Shown here: piece after piece, positions 18,074-26,348 of the stretch
How the letters are laid out: every line of letters begins with the position of its first letter
Numbering within the stretch: the first letter of the stretch is position 1
NCBI RefSeq assembly: GCF_028291725.1
Contig: NZ_JAQGNT010000098.1
Coordinates: 23,479-87,478, forward strand
Length of the DNA: 64,000 bases
Reading direction: 5' to 3'
Origin: Hydrocarboniphaga sp.
GTDB lineage: Bacteria > Pseudomonadota > Gammaproteobacteria > Nevskiales > Nevskiaceae
Translations under genes and position numbers: made by a program
Notes under the pieces: model-generated
Databases searched by the model: none
Told to the model about the DNA's origin: nothing
Seen by the model: the letters and a program-made list of their open reading frames with translations, nothing else

Positions 18074-18736
18074 ATGCGCGTGCTGCTGATTGAAGACGAC
18101 CGCATGATCGGCGAGGCCGTGGAGGAGGCACTCAAGGAGGCGAGCTATGCGAGCGACTGGGTGCGCGACGGCGAGCTGGCATCGGCGGCACTGGACCATC
18201 AGGACTACGACATCGTGCTGCTCGACCTGGGGCTGCCGAAGATCGATGGGCTGGAGGTGTTGCGCGCGATCCGGACACGCAGAGATCCGATCCCGGTGCT
18301 GATCATCACGGCGCGCGATGCGGTCCAGGATCGCATCGCGGGGCTGGACAGCGGCGCCGACGACTATCTGCTGAAACCCTTCGAGCTAGGCGAGCTGCTG
18401 GCGCGGATGCGTGCGGTGATTCGCCGCAAGGGCGGCGTCTCCGGACCGATGCTTTGCAATGGCTCCATAAGCTTGAACCCGGCGACCCGGGAAGCCACCG
18501 TGAACGGTGTCGCCATGCGTCTGTCGGGCAAGGAATTCTCGCTGCTGCATGCGCTGCTGATACGGCCGGGGGCGATTCTGTCGCGCAGCGAACTGGAGGA
18601 TAGGATCTATGGCTGGGGCGACGAGGTGGAAAGCAACGCGGTGGAATTCCTGATTCACTCGCTACGCAGGAAACTGGGTAGTGACGCGATCAAAAACGTC
18701 AGGGGCGTGGGATGGATGGTATCCAAGGGCGACTGA
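18074..18736 (+). CDS. OmpR-family response regulator (QseB/TctD-like)
   Basis: The protein has 220 residues from the ATG at 18074 (MRVLLIEDD). The receiver domain carries Asp51 in LLDLGLPKIDG and Lys in LLKPFELGELLARM, and the winged-helix domain ends in IKNVRGVGWMVSK. The SGKEFSLLHALLIRPGAILSRSELE segment is typical of QseB/PmrA/TctD proteins. It overlaps the kinase gene by 25 bp, indicating a coupled two-component pair. Target genes are unknown. Confidence 0.9.
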   Translation: MRVLLIEDDRMIGEAVEEALKEASYASDWVRDGELASAALDHQDYDIVLLDLGLPKIDGLEVLRAIRTRRDPIPVLIITARDAVQDRIAGLDSGADDYLLKPFELGELLARMRAVIRRKGGVSGPMLCNGSISLNPATREATVNGVAMRLSGKEFSLLHALLIRPGAILSRSELEDRIYGWGDEVESNAVEFLIHSLRRKLGSDAIKNVRGVGWMVSKGD

Positions 18737-20064
18737 ATACCTCGCTGCAGTTCAGGCTTTCGGCCTGGCTGGCACTGGCTATCCTGGTGATCGCGCTGGT
18801 CGCGGGGACGTTTTCGTTCGTTTCCGCGTTCGAGGGCGCGATCGATCTGCAGGACGATCAGCTGCAGGAAGTCGCCGCACTGCTCGATCGGCGACAATTG
18901 AGCTTTTCCGCCGAGCAACCCTGGGATGATCCGGCGAGCGACGATTCGGAAGAGCAGGTGTTCGTCAGGCCCCTGGGTCAACTCGAAGGCCTGTCGGTCA
19001 AGCCCGAGAGCGCGGCCAGCTGCTTGGTCGACGGCATGCAGACGGTCAGGATTCGCGATATCGAATGGAGGCTGCTGGTCAAAACGCTGAACACTGGCGC
19101 GCGCATCGCGGTTGGCCAGCAGACGAGCTTGCGTGACGAGATCGCCAGGGACAGCGCGCTGCGCACGGTGCTGCCGTTCGTGATCCTGATCCCGATCCTG
19201 CTGGTGCTGGTGGGCGATCTGGTCCGCAAGATATTCCGGCCGCTGGTCAGTGTCTCGGTCGAACTCAAGCGGCGCCAGGAGCACGATCTGCGTGAAATCA
19301 CAGCCGATAAAATTCCCTCGGAGGTTCGGCCGTTCGTCGATGCGATCAACCAGCTGCTGTCGCGAGTCGCGCGATCGCTGGCCTTGCAGCGGCGCTTCGT
19401 CGCGGACGCCGCACATGAGCTGCGCTCACCGCTGACGGCGCTGTCGCTGCAGGCCGAAATGCTGGATGGCAGCGACATGTCGGCCGAGGCACGAGAGCGG
19501 CTGTCGTCCCTGCGAGCCGGCATCCGGCGCACCCAGAGCCTGCTCGGCCAGCTGCTGACGCTGGCGCGAGCGCAGAGCGCATCCGACGAGCCGGTCGACA
19601 GGCTGCCGGTCCATACGATCTTCAGGCAGGTGATCGAAGAGCTGATGCCGCTGGCGGCGGCCAGGAACATCGATCTCGGCGTGGTCGGCGCTGCCGATTG
19701 CGAAGTGACGGCGCGTGCCATCGACCTGAAGACCCTGATCCGCAATCTGGTGGACAACGCGATCCGGTATTCGCCGGACGGCGGGCAGGTGGATCTGTCC
19801 GCGCGTGACGGTCCGGATGGCGTGGTACTGCAAGTCACCGACAGCGGACCGGGCATCCCGCAGGCCGAACGCCAGCGCGTATTCGACGCTTTCTATCGCG
19901 TGCTCGGCAACGACGCGGTGGGCGCCGGACTCGGCCTGTCCATCGTCAGGACCATCGCTAGTCGTATCGGCGCGGAATTGGTGCTCGGCTATGCCGACGA
20001 GGCCGGGCAATCCGGGCTTTGCGTCACGATCAGGTTCAGCGGGGTGTTGCAGGTGCAGGCGTAG
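18712..20064 (+). CDS. Sensor histidine kinase (QseC/TctE-like)
   Basis: The protein has 450 residues: membrane helix about 19-38, short periplasmic loop to about 150, second helix about 153-171, HAMP-like linker, phosphoacceptor His235 in FVADAAHELRSPLTALS, N box LVDNAIRYS, DSGPGIP and GAGLGLSIV. Its TAG stop is the TAG inside the GTAGG boundary of the palindromic repeat at 20061, so that insertion probably defined the present C-terminus. Cognate partner is the overlapping regulator. Confidence 0.9.
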   Translation: MDGIQGRLNTSLQFRLSAWLALAILVIALVAGTFSFVSAFEGAIDLQDDQLQEVAALLDRRQLSFSAEQPWDDPASDDSEEQVFVRPLGQLEGLSVKPESAASCLVDGMQTVRIRDIEWRLLVKTLNTGARIAVGQQTSLRDEIARDSALRTVLPFVILIPILLVLVGDLVRKIFRPLVSVSVELKRRQEHDLREITADKIPSEVRPFVDAINQLLSRVARSLALQRRFVADAAHELRSPLTALSLQAEMLDGSDMSAEARERLSSLRAGIRRTQSLLGQLLTLARAQSASDEPVDRLPVHTIFRQVIEELMPLAAARNIDLGVVGAADCEVTARAIDLKTLIRNLVDNAIRYSPDGGQVDLSARDGPDGVVLQVTDSGPGIPQAERQRVFDAFYRVLGNDAVGAGLGLSIVRTIASRIGAELVLGYADEAGQSGLCVTIRFSGVLQVQA

Positions 20065-20139
20065 GTCGGCAATCCTTTGCCGACGTGTACGGTCAATGTG
20101 TATTCGAGGCCTCACGTCGGCAAGGGATTGCCGACCTAC
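20061..20139. repeat. GTAGGTCGGCA-family palindromic repeat
   Basis: Arms GTAGGTCGGCAATCCTTTGC and the near-complement ending GCCGACCTAC enclose a short spacer. Same family as 37992, 56641 and 60794. The kinase stop TAG is inside the left arm. Confidence 0.9.
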
Positions 20140-20141
20140 GG

Positions 20142-20212
20142 CTGTAGGAGCGGGTCATACCCGCGACTCAGGCCTTGAAGCGCACAGTCGCGGGTATGAC
20201 CCGCTCCTACAG
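20142..20212. repeat. CTGTAGGAGCGGGTC palindromic repeat
   Basis: CTGTAGGAGCGGGTCATACC and its reverse complement flank a 20-odd-base spacer. It abuts the preceding repeat, giving a compound bidirectional hairpin between the kinase and the DUF2970 gene. Related to the CTGTAGGAGCGGACC family at 25638, 58360 and 63922 but with a different stem. Confidence 0.85.
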
Positions 20213-20232
20213 GTGCAGATCGTAGACGGCCA

Positions 20233-20478
20233 TTAGTTCGCCACCGCGCTTTTGATGGCGTGAATGAAGGCATAGCAGCCGAGTGCGGCGAGCGTGCAGA
20301 AGATCAGCAGGGCGCCCAGGATCGCGCCCGTGCTGGCGTCGGCGAAGCCGCGTCCGCGCGCACTGTTGCCCCGGACTCCGGCGGCCGCAGCGAGGATGCC
20401 GCCCAGCAGCTGGAACGAGTTCGGTCGCTTGATACGGGGTTTGATAAGGGGTTTGCTGTCGGGCTCGGTGGGCTGCAT
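20233..20478 (-). CDS. DUF2970-like small membrane protein
   Basis: The protein has 81 residues. A polar start is followed by SFQLLGGILAAAAGVRGNS, the pattern seen in DUF2970 proteins, and a C-terminal membrane helix (residues about 52-73). DUF2970 proteins are uncharacterised single-helix proteins common in beta- and gammaproteobacteria. The assignment is from memory of the pattern and is moderate. Confidence 0.6.
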   Translation of the reverse strand: MQPTEPDSKPLIKPRIKRPNSFQLLGGILAAAAGVRGNSARGRGFADASTGAILGALLIFCTLAALGCYAFIHAIKSAVAN

Positions 20479-20709
20479 GGGATGACGATAGGGGATGCGG
20501 ACGAGCGGAGATTACCGCACTTCGGTCGACTTTCCGCCCGAAACGGACGAAGGCTCTTTCGGTTGCCGGCAGTGGAAGCCAATCTGCGTCAGCGCCGACC
20601 CGGGAACCGGCTCACGCGAATGGGTGAGGCAGACTCACCAGCGCGATAACAGACTGCCGGCGACCCAAGCCAGGGTGTCGCCATGACGGCGGCGCCGACG
20701 AGGAGCCGC

Positions 20710-21525
20710 ATGTCTGACGAGCCTGTACTGATAGCGCGCCGTGGTCTGGCTTCCGCCGGCGGAAGCGATGATCGATGCGTGCTGTGGATCACGCTGAATC
20801 GCGAAGAGCGGCGCAATTCGCTCAACGAGGAGGTCGTGCGCACGATCGACCGCGCGATCGCCGAGGCGGTTGCCGGCAACCAGGTACGTGCGATCGTGCT
20901 GACCGGCATCGGTGACAAGGCGTTCTGCGCCGGCGCCGATCTGGCCAAAAACGCGAAGGGCGCGGTGTTCGCGGTCGACTACTCGCAGCCGCATCACTAC
21001 ATCGTCGAGCTGTTCAAGCGCATCGAGGAATGCACGCTGCCGGTGATCGCGAGAGTCAATGGCCATGCGATGGCCGGCGGCTTCGGCCTGCTCTGCGCCT
21101 GCGACCTGGCGATCGCGGCGGACGACATCCGCTTCGGTACCAGCGAGCCGAAGATCGGCATGACACCGATGATGATCCTGCCCTACATGATGCGGCTGCT
21201 GCCGCCGCGTCAGCTGCAGGAGATGTGCATCACCGGCGAGCCCTTCGGCGCGCAGCAGCTGCTCGACTGGGGCATCGTCAACTACCTGGTACCGCGCGCC
21301 GAACTCGACACCAAGCTCGACTGGCTGCTGTCGCGCATCGTCGACAAGAGCCCGACCGCGCTGCGCATCGGCAAGCAGGGCTTCCATGCGATGCGCGACA
21401 TGAATCTGCGCCAGGCGCTGGAGTACGCGCAGGTGATGCTGCCGGTGATGGCCAGCACCGAGGACGCGAAGGAGGGCATGAAGTCCTTCCAGGAAAAGCG
21501 CGCGCCGAACTGGACCGGTCGCTGA
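20710..21525 (+). CDS. Enoyl-CoA hydratase/isomerase family protein (AtuE/LiuC-like)
   Basis: The protein has 271 residues from the ATG at 20710. The crotonase fold is shown by TLNREERRNSLNEE, the oxyanion loop GDKAFCAGADL and MAGGFGLLCACDLAIAADDIRFG. In AtuE/LiuC-type enzymes this step hydrates the glutaconyl-CoA product made by a biotin carboxylase. It is followed after two bases by the AtuA-like gene and heads a six-gene catabolic operon, which makes an isohexenyl- or methylglutaconyl-CoA hydratase role plausible but unproven. Confidence 0.85.
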   Translation: MSDEPVLIARRGLASAGGSDDRCVLWITLNREERRNSLNEEVVRTIDRAIAEAVAGNQVRAIVLTGIGDKAFCAGADLAKNAKGAVFAVDYSQPHHYIVELFKRIEECTLPVIARVNGHAMAGGFGLLCACDLAIAADDIRFGTSEPKIGMTPMMILPYMMRLLPPRQLQEMCITGEPFGAQQLLDWGIVNYLVPRAELDTKLDWLLSRIVDKSPTALRIGKQGFHAMRDMNLRQALEYAQVMLPVMASTEDAKEGMKSFQEKRAPNWTGR

Positions 21526-21527
21526 AA

Positions 21528-23402
21528 ATGAGCGCTGCGAGCAAAGACATCGTCCGCATCGGAGGCGGCGCCGGTTTCTGGGGCGACAGCAGCGAAGGCG
21601 CGCAGCAGCTGGTCGAATCGGGCGCGATCACCCCGGGGTCGTCCCCGGGCATTGATTACCTGATTCTCGACTACCTGGCCGAGATCACGATGTCGCTGCT
21701 GGCGCGTGCCCGCGCCAAGGATGCGGCGCTGGGCTATGCGACCGATCTGCCCGGCGTCGTCGGCCGGCTCGCGCCGCAGCTGAAGGCGAAGAACATCAGG
21801 CTGGTCACCAATGCCGGCGGCGTCAATCCGCAGGCCTGCAAAGCGGCGATCGAAGACAAGCTCAAAGTGCTCGGTATCGAGTTGAAAGTGAGCATCGTCA
21901 CCGGCGACGACCTGCTGCCGCAGGCCGATGCGCTGCGCGAACAGAACGTCCGCGAGATGTTCAGCGGCGAGGCCTTTCCCGACAAGCCGTGGAGCATCAA
22001 TGCCTATCTCGGCGCGTTCCCGATCGCCGCCGCGCTCGATGCCGGTGCCGACATCGTGCTGACCGGCCGCTGCGTCGATTCGGCGCTGGCGCTGGGGCCG
22101 CTGATTCACGAGTTCGGCTGGAAGGCCGATCAATATGATCTGCTGTCCGCCGGCAGTCTCGCCGGCCACGTGATCGAATGCGGCGCGCAGGCCACCGGCG
22201 GCGTCAGCACCGACTGGCGGGCTGTCGCCGGCGACTGGGATCGCATGGGCTTCCCGATCGCCGAATGCCGCGCCGACGGGACGTTCGTCGTCACCAAGCC
22301 CGAAGGCAGCGGCGGCCGCGTGGTGACCGACACGGTGGCCGAACAGATCGTCTACGAGGTCGGTGATCCGGCCGCGTATCGGCTACCGGATGTCAGCTGC
22401 GATTTTTCTCAGGTGCAGTTGAAGGCAGTGGGCGCGGATCGAGTCGAAGTCAGCCGCGCGCGCGGCTATGCGCCGACCGACGAATACAAGGTCTCCATCA
22501 CTTACCAGGACGGCTTCCGCTGCTTGGCGACGATGCTGGTTGGCGGCGTCGATGCGGTAGCCAAGGCCGAGGCGGTCGGCGCCGCGATTCTGAAGCGCAC
22601 GCGCCGGCTGATGAGCGAAGTCGGGTTTGCCGACTACCGCCGTACCGACATCGAGGTACTCGGAGCCGAAGCCAACTGGGGCGCGAACGCACGGGCTCGC
22701 GCTACCCGCGAAGTGGTGCTGAAACTGGCGGTGCATCACGACGATGCCAAGGCGCTCGAGGTGTTCGGCCGCGAGTTCGTGCCGCCGGCAACGGCGATGG
22801 CGCAGGGTATCACCGGCATCTTCGGTGGCCGGCCCAGTGCGGCGCCGCTGGTGCGCTTGTTTTCGTGTCTGGTGGCCAAGAGCAGCGTGCGGATCGAGGT
22901 CGACGGCATCGCATTTTTATCTCCCTCCCCCGCGAGCGGGGGAGGGTTGGGGTGGGGGCGAGACGTCGCGGAGCGGCGCTACCTTCCGCCCCCATCCGCG
23001 TTTGGCCTTGGGTGGGGAGTGACTCAATGTCACTCCCCATTGAGCCAAACGCCTTCCCCCGCTTCGCAGGGGAAGGAGACAAGCAAGACAGTTCCGCTGG
23101 TCGACCTCGCCTACGGCCGTTCCGGTGACAAGGGCGATTTCGCCAATATCGGCGTGCTCGCGCGCAAGCCGGAATATGTCGCGATCCTGCGCGAACAACT
23201 CACCGCAGATGCAGTGCATGAATACTTTGCGCACTTCGTCAAAGGCAAGGTCGAGCGCTACGAATGGCCGGGCCTGCAGGGCTTCAACTTCCTGCTGCAC
23301 CAGGCGCTCGGCGGCGGCGGCACCGCCAGCCTGCGTTACGACCCGCAGGGCAAGATGCTGGCGCAGGTGCTGATGGACTTTCCGATCCGGATGCCGTCAT
23401 GA
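21528..23402 (+). CDS. atuA: AtuA-family protein with an in-frame palindromic-element insertion
   Basis: The protein has 624 residues. Residues 1 to about 460 match the AtuA (DUF1446) domain (RIGGGAGFWGDSSEGAQQLV, LTGRCVDSALALGPL, GAEANWGANARARATREVVL). The last 100 residues (VPLVDLAYGRSGDKGDFANI onward) are the C-terminal AtuA ferredoxin-fold domain. Between them, residues about 463-521, lies a low-complexity stretch (LSPSPASGGGLGWG, PPPSAFGLGWG) encoded by nested GC-rich palindromes. AtuA is required for acyclic terpene use in Pseudomonas but its reaction is not settled. The insertion keeps the frame and sits at the domain boundary, so the protein could still work. Confidence 0.85.
   Translation: MSAASKDIVRIGGGAGFWGDSSEGAQQLVESGAITPGSSPGIDYLILDYLAEITMSLLARARAKDAALGYATDLPGVVGRLAPQLKAKNIRLVTNAGGVNPQACKAAIEDKLKVLGIELKVSIVTGDDLLPQADALREQNVREMFSGEAFPDKPWSINAYLGAFPIAAALDAGADIVLTGRCVDSALALGPLIHEFGWKADQYDLLSAGSLAGHVIECGAQATGGVSTDWRAVAGDWDRMGFPIAECRADGTFVVTKPEGSGGRVVTDTVAEQIVYEVGDPAAYRLPDVSCDFSQVQLKAVGADRVEVSRARGYAPTDEYKVSITYQDGFRCLATMLVGGVDAVAKAEAVGAAILKRTRRLMSEVGFADYRRTDIEVLGAEANWGANARARATREVVLKLAVHHDDAKALEVFGREFVPPATAMAQGITGIFGGRPSAAPLVRLFSCLVAKSSVRIEVDGIAFLSPSPASGGGLGWGRDVAERRYLPPPSAFGLGWGVTQCHSPLSQTPSPASQGKETSKTVPLVDLAYGRSGDKGDFANIGVLARKPEYVAILREQLTADAVHEYFAHFVKGKVERYEWPGLQGFNFLLHQALGGGGTASLRYDPQGKMLAQVLMDFPIRMPS
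22917..23080. repeat. Composite palindromic element inside the atuA-like gene
   Basis: Four nested or adjacent hairpins: CCCTCCCCCGC (22923-22933) with its complement (22936-22946), GCGTTTGGC (22998-23006) with GCCAAACGC (23044-23052), GGGGAGTGAC (23014-23023) with GTCACTCCCC (23029-23038), and CCTTCCCC (23052-23059) with GGGGAAGG (23069-23076). It belongs to the CCCTCTCCC-type repeats also seen at 26226 and 40202. The reading frame runs straight through. Confidence 0.85.
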
Positions 23403-24106
23403 GCGCCCGCATCGCCGCGCCACGGCTCGCCCGCGAACAGCGGGTCGACGAGATTCTGGTATCTGCGCGCACGGTGTTCTGCGAGAAAGGCTATGACGCC
23501 GCTGCGGTCGCCGAGATCGCTTCGCGCATCGGAGTCGTCGAAGGCACCGTCTACAAGTATTTCTCGACCAAGCGCGAGCTGCTGCTGCGCACGCTCGAGA
23601 ACTGGTATGACGAACTGTTCGGCGACTACACGCGCGAACTGATCCATGTCAGTGGAGCGCGTGCGCGGCTGCATCTGCTGATCTGGCGGCACTTGCGCTC
23701 GATCCGCGACTATCCGCAGTTGTGCCGCCTGATGTTCCGCGAAGTGCAGTCCGAGCCGCAATATCGCGGCACCGTGCTGCACGAACTCAATCGCCGCTAT
23801 ACGCAACTGCTGATCGCGGTGATCGAACAGGGCGCCGCCGCCGGTGAATTCCGCAGCGACATCGCGCCAACACTGCTGCGTGCGATGGTCTACGGCGGCA
23901 TCGAGCACCACAGCTGGAACTATGTCTGCGGCCGCGGCGAGCTCGACATCGACAGCATCGCCGACCAGCTCGTCGCGGTGATTTGCGACGGGATGGTGCA
24001 GCCGGCTGAATGCAGGCAAGCCAGGGCTCGCATCGAGCCGCGCGTCGTCGCCGACACCTATACCGGCACCTATACCGAGACCGATACCAGGAAGCAAACC
24101 GCATGA
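23399..24106 (+). CDS. TetR-family transcriptional regulator
   Basis: The protein has 235 residues, starting at the ATG that overlaps the atuA stop (ATGA). The N-terminal helix-turn-helix is clear (ILVSARTVFCEKGYDAAAVAEIA, then GVVEGTVYKYFSTKRELLL) and the rest is an all-helical ligand-binding domain. It lies in the middle of the catabolic operon and is coupled on both sides, so it is probably the local repressor responding to a CoA ester or acid. The C-terminal tail ends in a short degenerate repeat (TYTGTYTETDT) encoded by ACCTATACCGG-like units. Confidence 0.88.
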   Translation: MSARIAAPRLAREQRVDEILVSARTVFCEKGYDAAAVAEIASRIGVVEGTVYKYFSTKRELLLRTLENWYDELFGDYTRELIHVSGARARLHLLIWRHLRSIRDYPQLCRLMFREVQSEPQYRGTVLHELNRRYTQLLIAVIEQGAAAGEFRSDIAPTLLRAMVYGGIEHHSWNYVCGRGELDIDSIADQLVAVICDGMVQPAECRQARARIEPRVVADTYTGTYTETDTRKQTA

Positions 24107-25605
24107 GTGCAGACGCAGCAACAAAGCCCTGGCCTTTCGACTCGGTGCTGGTCGCCAACCGCGGTGAGATCGCGGTGCGCGTGCTGCGCACGGTGCAGAA
24201 GCTCGGCCTGCGCGGCATCGTCGTCTATCACTCGGCCGATCGCGGCGCGCTGGCAGTGACGATGGCCGATCAGGCGATCGAGATCCACGGCAGCACGCCG
24301 GTGGCCGCGTATCTGGACGCGCAGCAGATTCTGGCGGCGGCCAAAAGCAGCGGTGCTGGCGCGATCCATCCGGGCTATGGCTTTCTGTCCGAGAACGCCG
24401 GCTTTGCGCGCGCGGTCGAGGCTGCGGGCCTGGTGTTCATCGGGCCCAGGCCCGAGCAGATCGAACTGATGGGCGACAAAGTGCGCGCCCGCAACTTCGT
24501 CGAGAAAAGCGGCTTCCCGGTCGCGCCGAGCGCGATCGAGGACGACGATCCGGCGAGCTTCGTCGAGCGTGCGCGCAAGGTCGGTGCGCCGCTGCTGATC
24601 AAGCCTTCCGCCGGCGGCGGCGGCAAAGGCATGCGCATCGTGCGTGATCTGTCCATTCTGGAAACCGAGATCGAACGCGCGCGTTCCGAAGGTCAGCGTT
24701 ATTTCGGCGACGGCCGGCTGTATGTCGAGCGCTACATCGAGAATCCACGGCACATCGAGGTGCAGGTGCTCGGCGACGCCTACGGCAAGCTCGTGCACGT
24801 GTTCGAGCGCGAATGTTCGGTGCAGCGGCGCTTCCAGAAGATCGTCGAGGAGACACCGTCGCCTGCGCTCGACGAGGCGCTGCGTTCGAGGATTTGCGAG
24901 ACCGCGGCCGGCATTGCGCGCGCGGCCGGTTATCGCAACGCGGGCACCGTCGAGTTCATTTTTGGCCAGGACGGTGAATTTTATTTTCTTGAGATGAACA
25001 CGCGTCTGCAGGTCGAGCATCCGGTCACTGAAGAAATCACCGGCCTGGATCTGGTCCACGAGCAGCTGCGTGTCGCCGCCGGCGAGCCGCTGCGCCTGGC
25101 GCAGTCCGACATCATCTCGAAAGGCCATGCCATCGAGTTCCGCATCTACGCCGAAGATCCGGCGCGCGGCTACACGCCGACCATCGGTCCGGTGCTGAGG
25201 CTGCATGCGCCGCAGGGCGAGGGCGTGCGTTGGGACAGCGGCGTGGTGCAGGGCGGTGAAGTCACCAGCGCCTTCGATCCGATGATCGCCAAGCTGATCA
25301 TTCGAGGCAGCGATCGCGGTGATGCGATCCGGCGCGCGGACAAGGCGCTGCGCGAAACCGTGTTGCTCGGCTGCAAGACCAATACCGCGTTCCTGCGCCG
25401 GCTGATCGCGCATCCGGCTTTCGTCGCCGGCGATGTGCACACCGGTTTCCTCGACGCCAATCCGCAGATCGCGACTGATCCGCCGATGCCGTCGGCGACG
25501 CTGCAGGCACTGCTGGCGGCCGCCGCGATCAGCACCAGGCCGATGCGCGACGCGGCGGACGCGATCCCGGATCTGCATGCGGCGATCGGCGCCTGGAGTA
25601 ATTGA
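24103..25605 (+). CDS. Biotin carboxylase subunit of an acyl-CoA carboxylase
   Basis: The protein has 500 residues. It shows VLVANRGEIAVRVLRT, HPGYGFLSENAGFA, the ATP-grasp glycine loop KPSAGGGGKGMR, ECSVQRRFQKIVEETPS, EMNTRLQVEHPVTEEITGLDLV. It carboxylates the biotin of BCCP using ATP and bicarbonate. It ends just after the biotin-carboxylase domain; alpha subunits of methylcrotonyl- and geranyl-CoA carboxylases normally continue into a BT/BCCP region of about 160 residues, which here is a separate gene 124 bp downstream. The start overlaps the TetR stop (ATGA). Confidence 0.93.
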   Translation: MSADAATKPWPFDSVLVANRGEIAVRVLRTVQKLGLRGIVVYHSADRGALAVTMADQAIEIHGSTPVAAYLDAQQILAAAKSSGAGAIHPGYGFLSENAGFARAVEAAGLVFIGPRPEQIELMGDKVRARNFVEKSGFPVAPSAIEDDDPASFVERARKVGAPLLIKPSAGGGGKGMRIVRDLSILETEIERARSEGQRYFGDGRLYVERYIENPRHIEVQVLGDAYGKLVHVFERECSVQRRFQKIVEETPSPALDEALRSRICETAAGIARAAGYRNAGTVEFIFGQDGEFYFLEMNTRLQVEHPVTEEITGLDLVHEQLRVAAGEPLRLAQSDIISKGHAIEFRIYAEDPARGYTPTIGPVLRLHAPQGEGVRWDSGVVQGGEVTSAFDPMIAKLIIRGSDRGDAIRRADKALRETVLLGCKTNTAFLRRLIAHPAFVAGDVHTGFLDANPQIATDPPMPSATLQALLAAAAISTRPMRDAADAIPDLHAAIGAWSN

Positions 25606-25637
25606 TCCAATGCTTGGCACTGCCGATGAAGATCGAA

Positions 25638-25709
25638 CTGTAGGAGCGGACCTTGTCCGCGATTGTGCTGTTGAAGGTTTCAATCGCGGACAAGGTCCGC
25701 TCCTACAGT
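25638..25709. repeat. CTGTAGGAGCGGACC-family palindromic repeat
   Basis: CTGTAGGAGCGGACCTTGTC and its reverse complement surround a 17-base loop. Same family as 58360 and 63922. It sits between the biotin carboxylase and biotin-carrier genes, at the point where the usual alpha subunit would be continuous. Confidence 0.9.
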
Positions 25710-25729
25710 TGCGTTGAGAGAGAGATCAC

Positions 25730-26224
25730 ATGCACCACGCTTTCAAACTCGGCGAAGCCGAGCACAACGTCGAGCTGTCGCGCGGGCCCGGCGTCTATCG
25801 CCTGCATCTGGGCGGTGACACGATCGCGGTCAAGCTGGCCGACACTGCCGACGGACGCAGCTGGCTCAGCATCGGCGACCGCCATGTCGAAGTCGTGGTC
25901 GCGACACGCGGCGACGAGGTCTTCGTGCAGTTCGACGGCGAAGCTTACGAGCTGCGCTATCGCCATCCGCTGGATCGTCTCGCGGCCAGTGCCGGCGGCG
26001 CCGCCGAAGACAGCATCCGCGCGCCGATGCCGGGCAGCATCGTCGCGGTGCAGGCCGCGGCCGGCGACGCGGTCACCAAGGGCCAGACGCTGCTGGTAAT
26101 GGAGAGCATGAAGATGGAGACGACGATCCTCGCGCCGCGTGACGGCGTCGTCGATGCGGTCGCGTTCGAGAAAGGGCAGACCTTCGATCGCGATGCGCTG
26201 CTGGTGATGCTGAAACAAGCCTGA
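25730..26224 (+). CDS. Biotin carboxyl carrier subunit (BT/BCCP domain)
   Basis: The protein has 164 residues. Residues 1-80 resemble the BT linker domain of methylcrotonyl/geranyl-CoA carboxylase alpha subunits (FKLGEAEHNVELSRGPGVY); residues about 90-164 form the biotinyl domain with Lys128 in ESMKMET as the biotinylation site and PMPGSIVAV upstream. Together with the preceding gene it equals one normal alpha subunit of roughly 660 residues. Confidence 0.9.
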   Translation: MHHAFKLGEAEHNVELSRGPGVYRLHLGGDTIAVKLADTADGRSWLSIGDRHVEVVVATRGDEVFVQFDGEAYELRYRHPLDRLAASAGGAAEDSIRAPMPGSIVAVQAAAGDAVTKGQTLLVMESMKMETTILAPRDGVVDAVAFEKGQTFDRDALLVMLKQA

Positions 26225-26225
26225 T

Positions 26226-26335
26226 GCTGTTCCCCTCTCCTGGGAGAGGGTGGCCCGGAGGGCCGGGAGAGGGTTCTCTCCGATCCTCCCTCTCCCGGCG
26301 CTGTGCGCCACCCTCTCCCAGGAGAGGGGAAAAGA
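26226..26335. repeat. CCCCTCTCC palindromic element
   Basis: CCCCTCTCCTGGGAGAGGGT at the left and CCCTCTCCCAGGAGAGGGG at the right are inverted copies, with inner pairs CCGGGAGAGGG/CCCTCTCCCGG. It fills the gap between the biotin-carrier and carboxyltransferase genes. Same sequence class as the elements inside atuA and hsdM. Confidence 0.85.
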
Positions 26336-26348
26336 TCCGAGACCTCGC

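Noticed and set aside
25606..25660. Second sigma-54 promoter (TGGCAC at 25614)
   Set aside because: The -12 box is missing at the required spacing.
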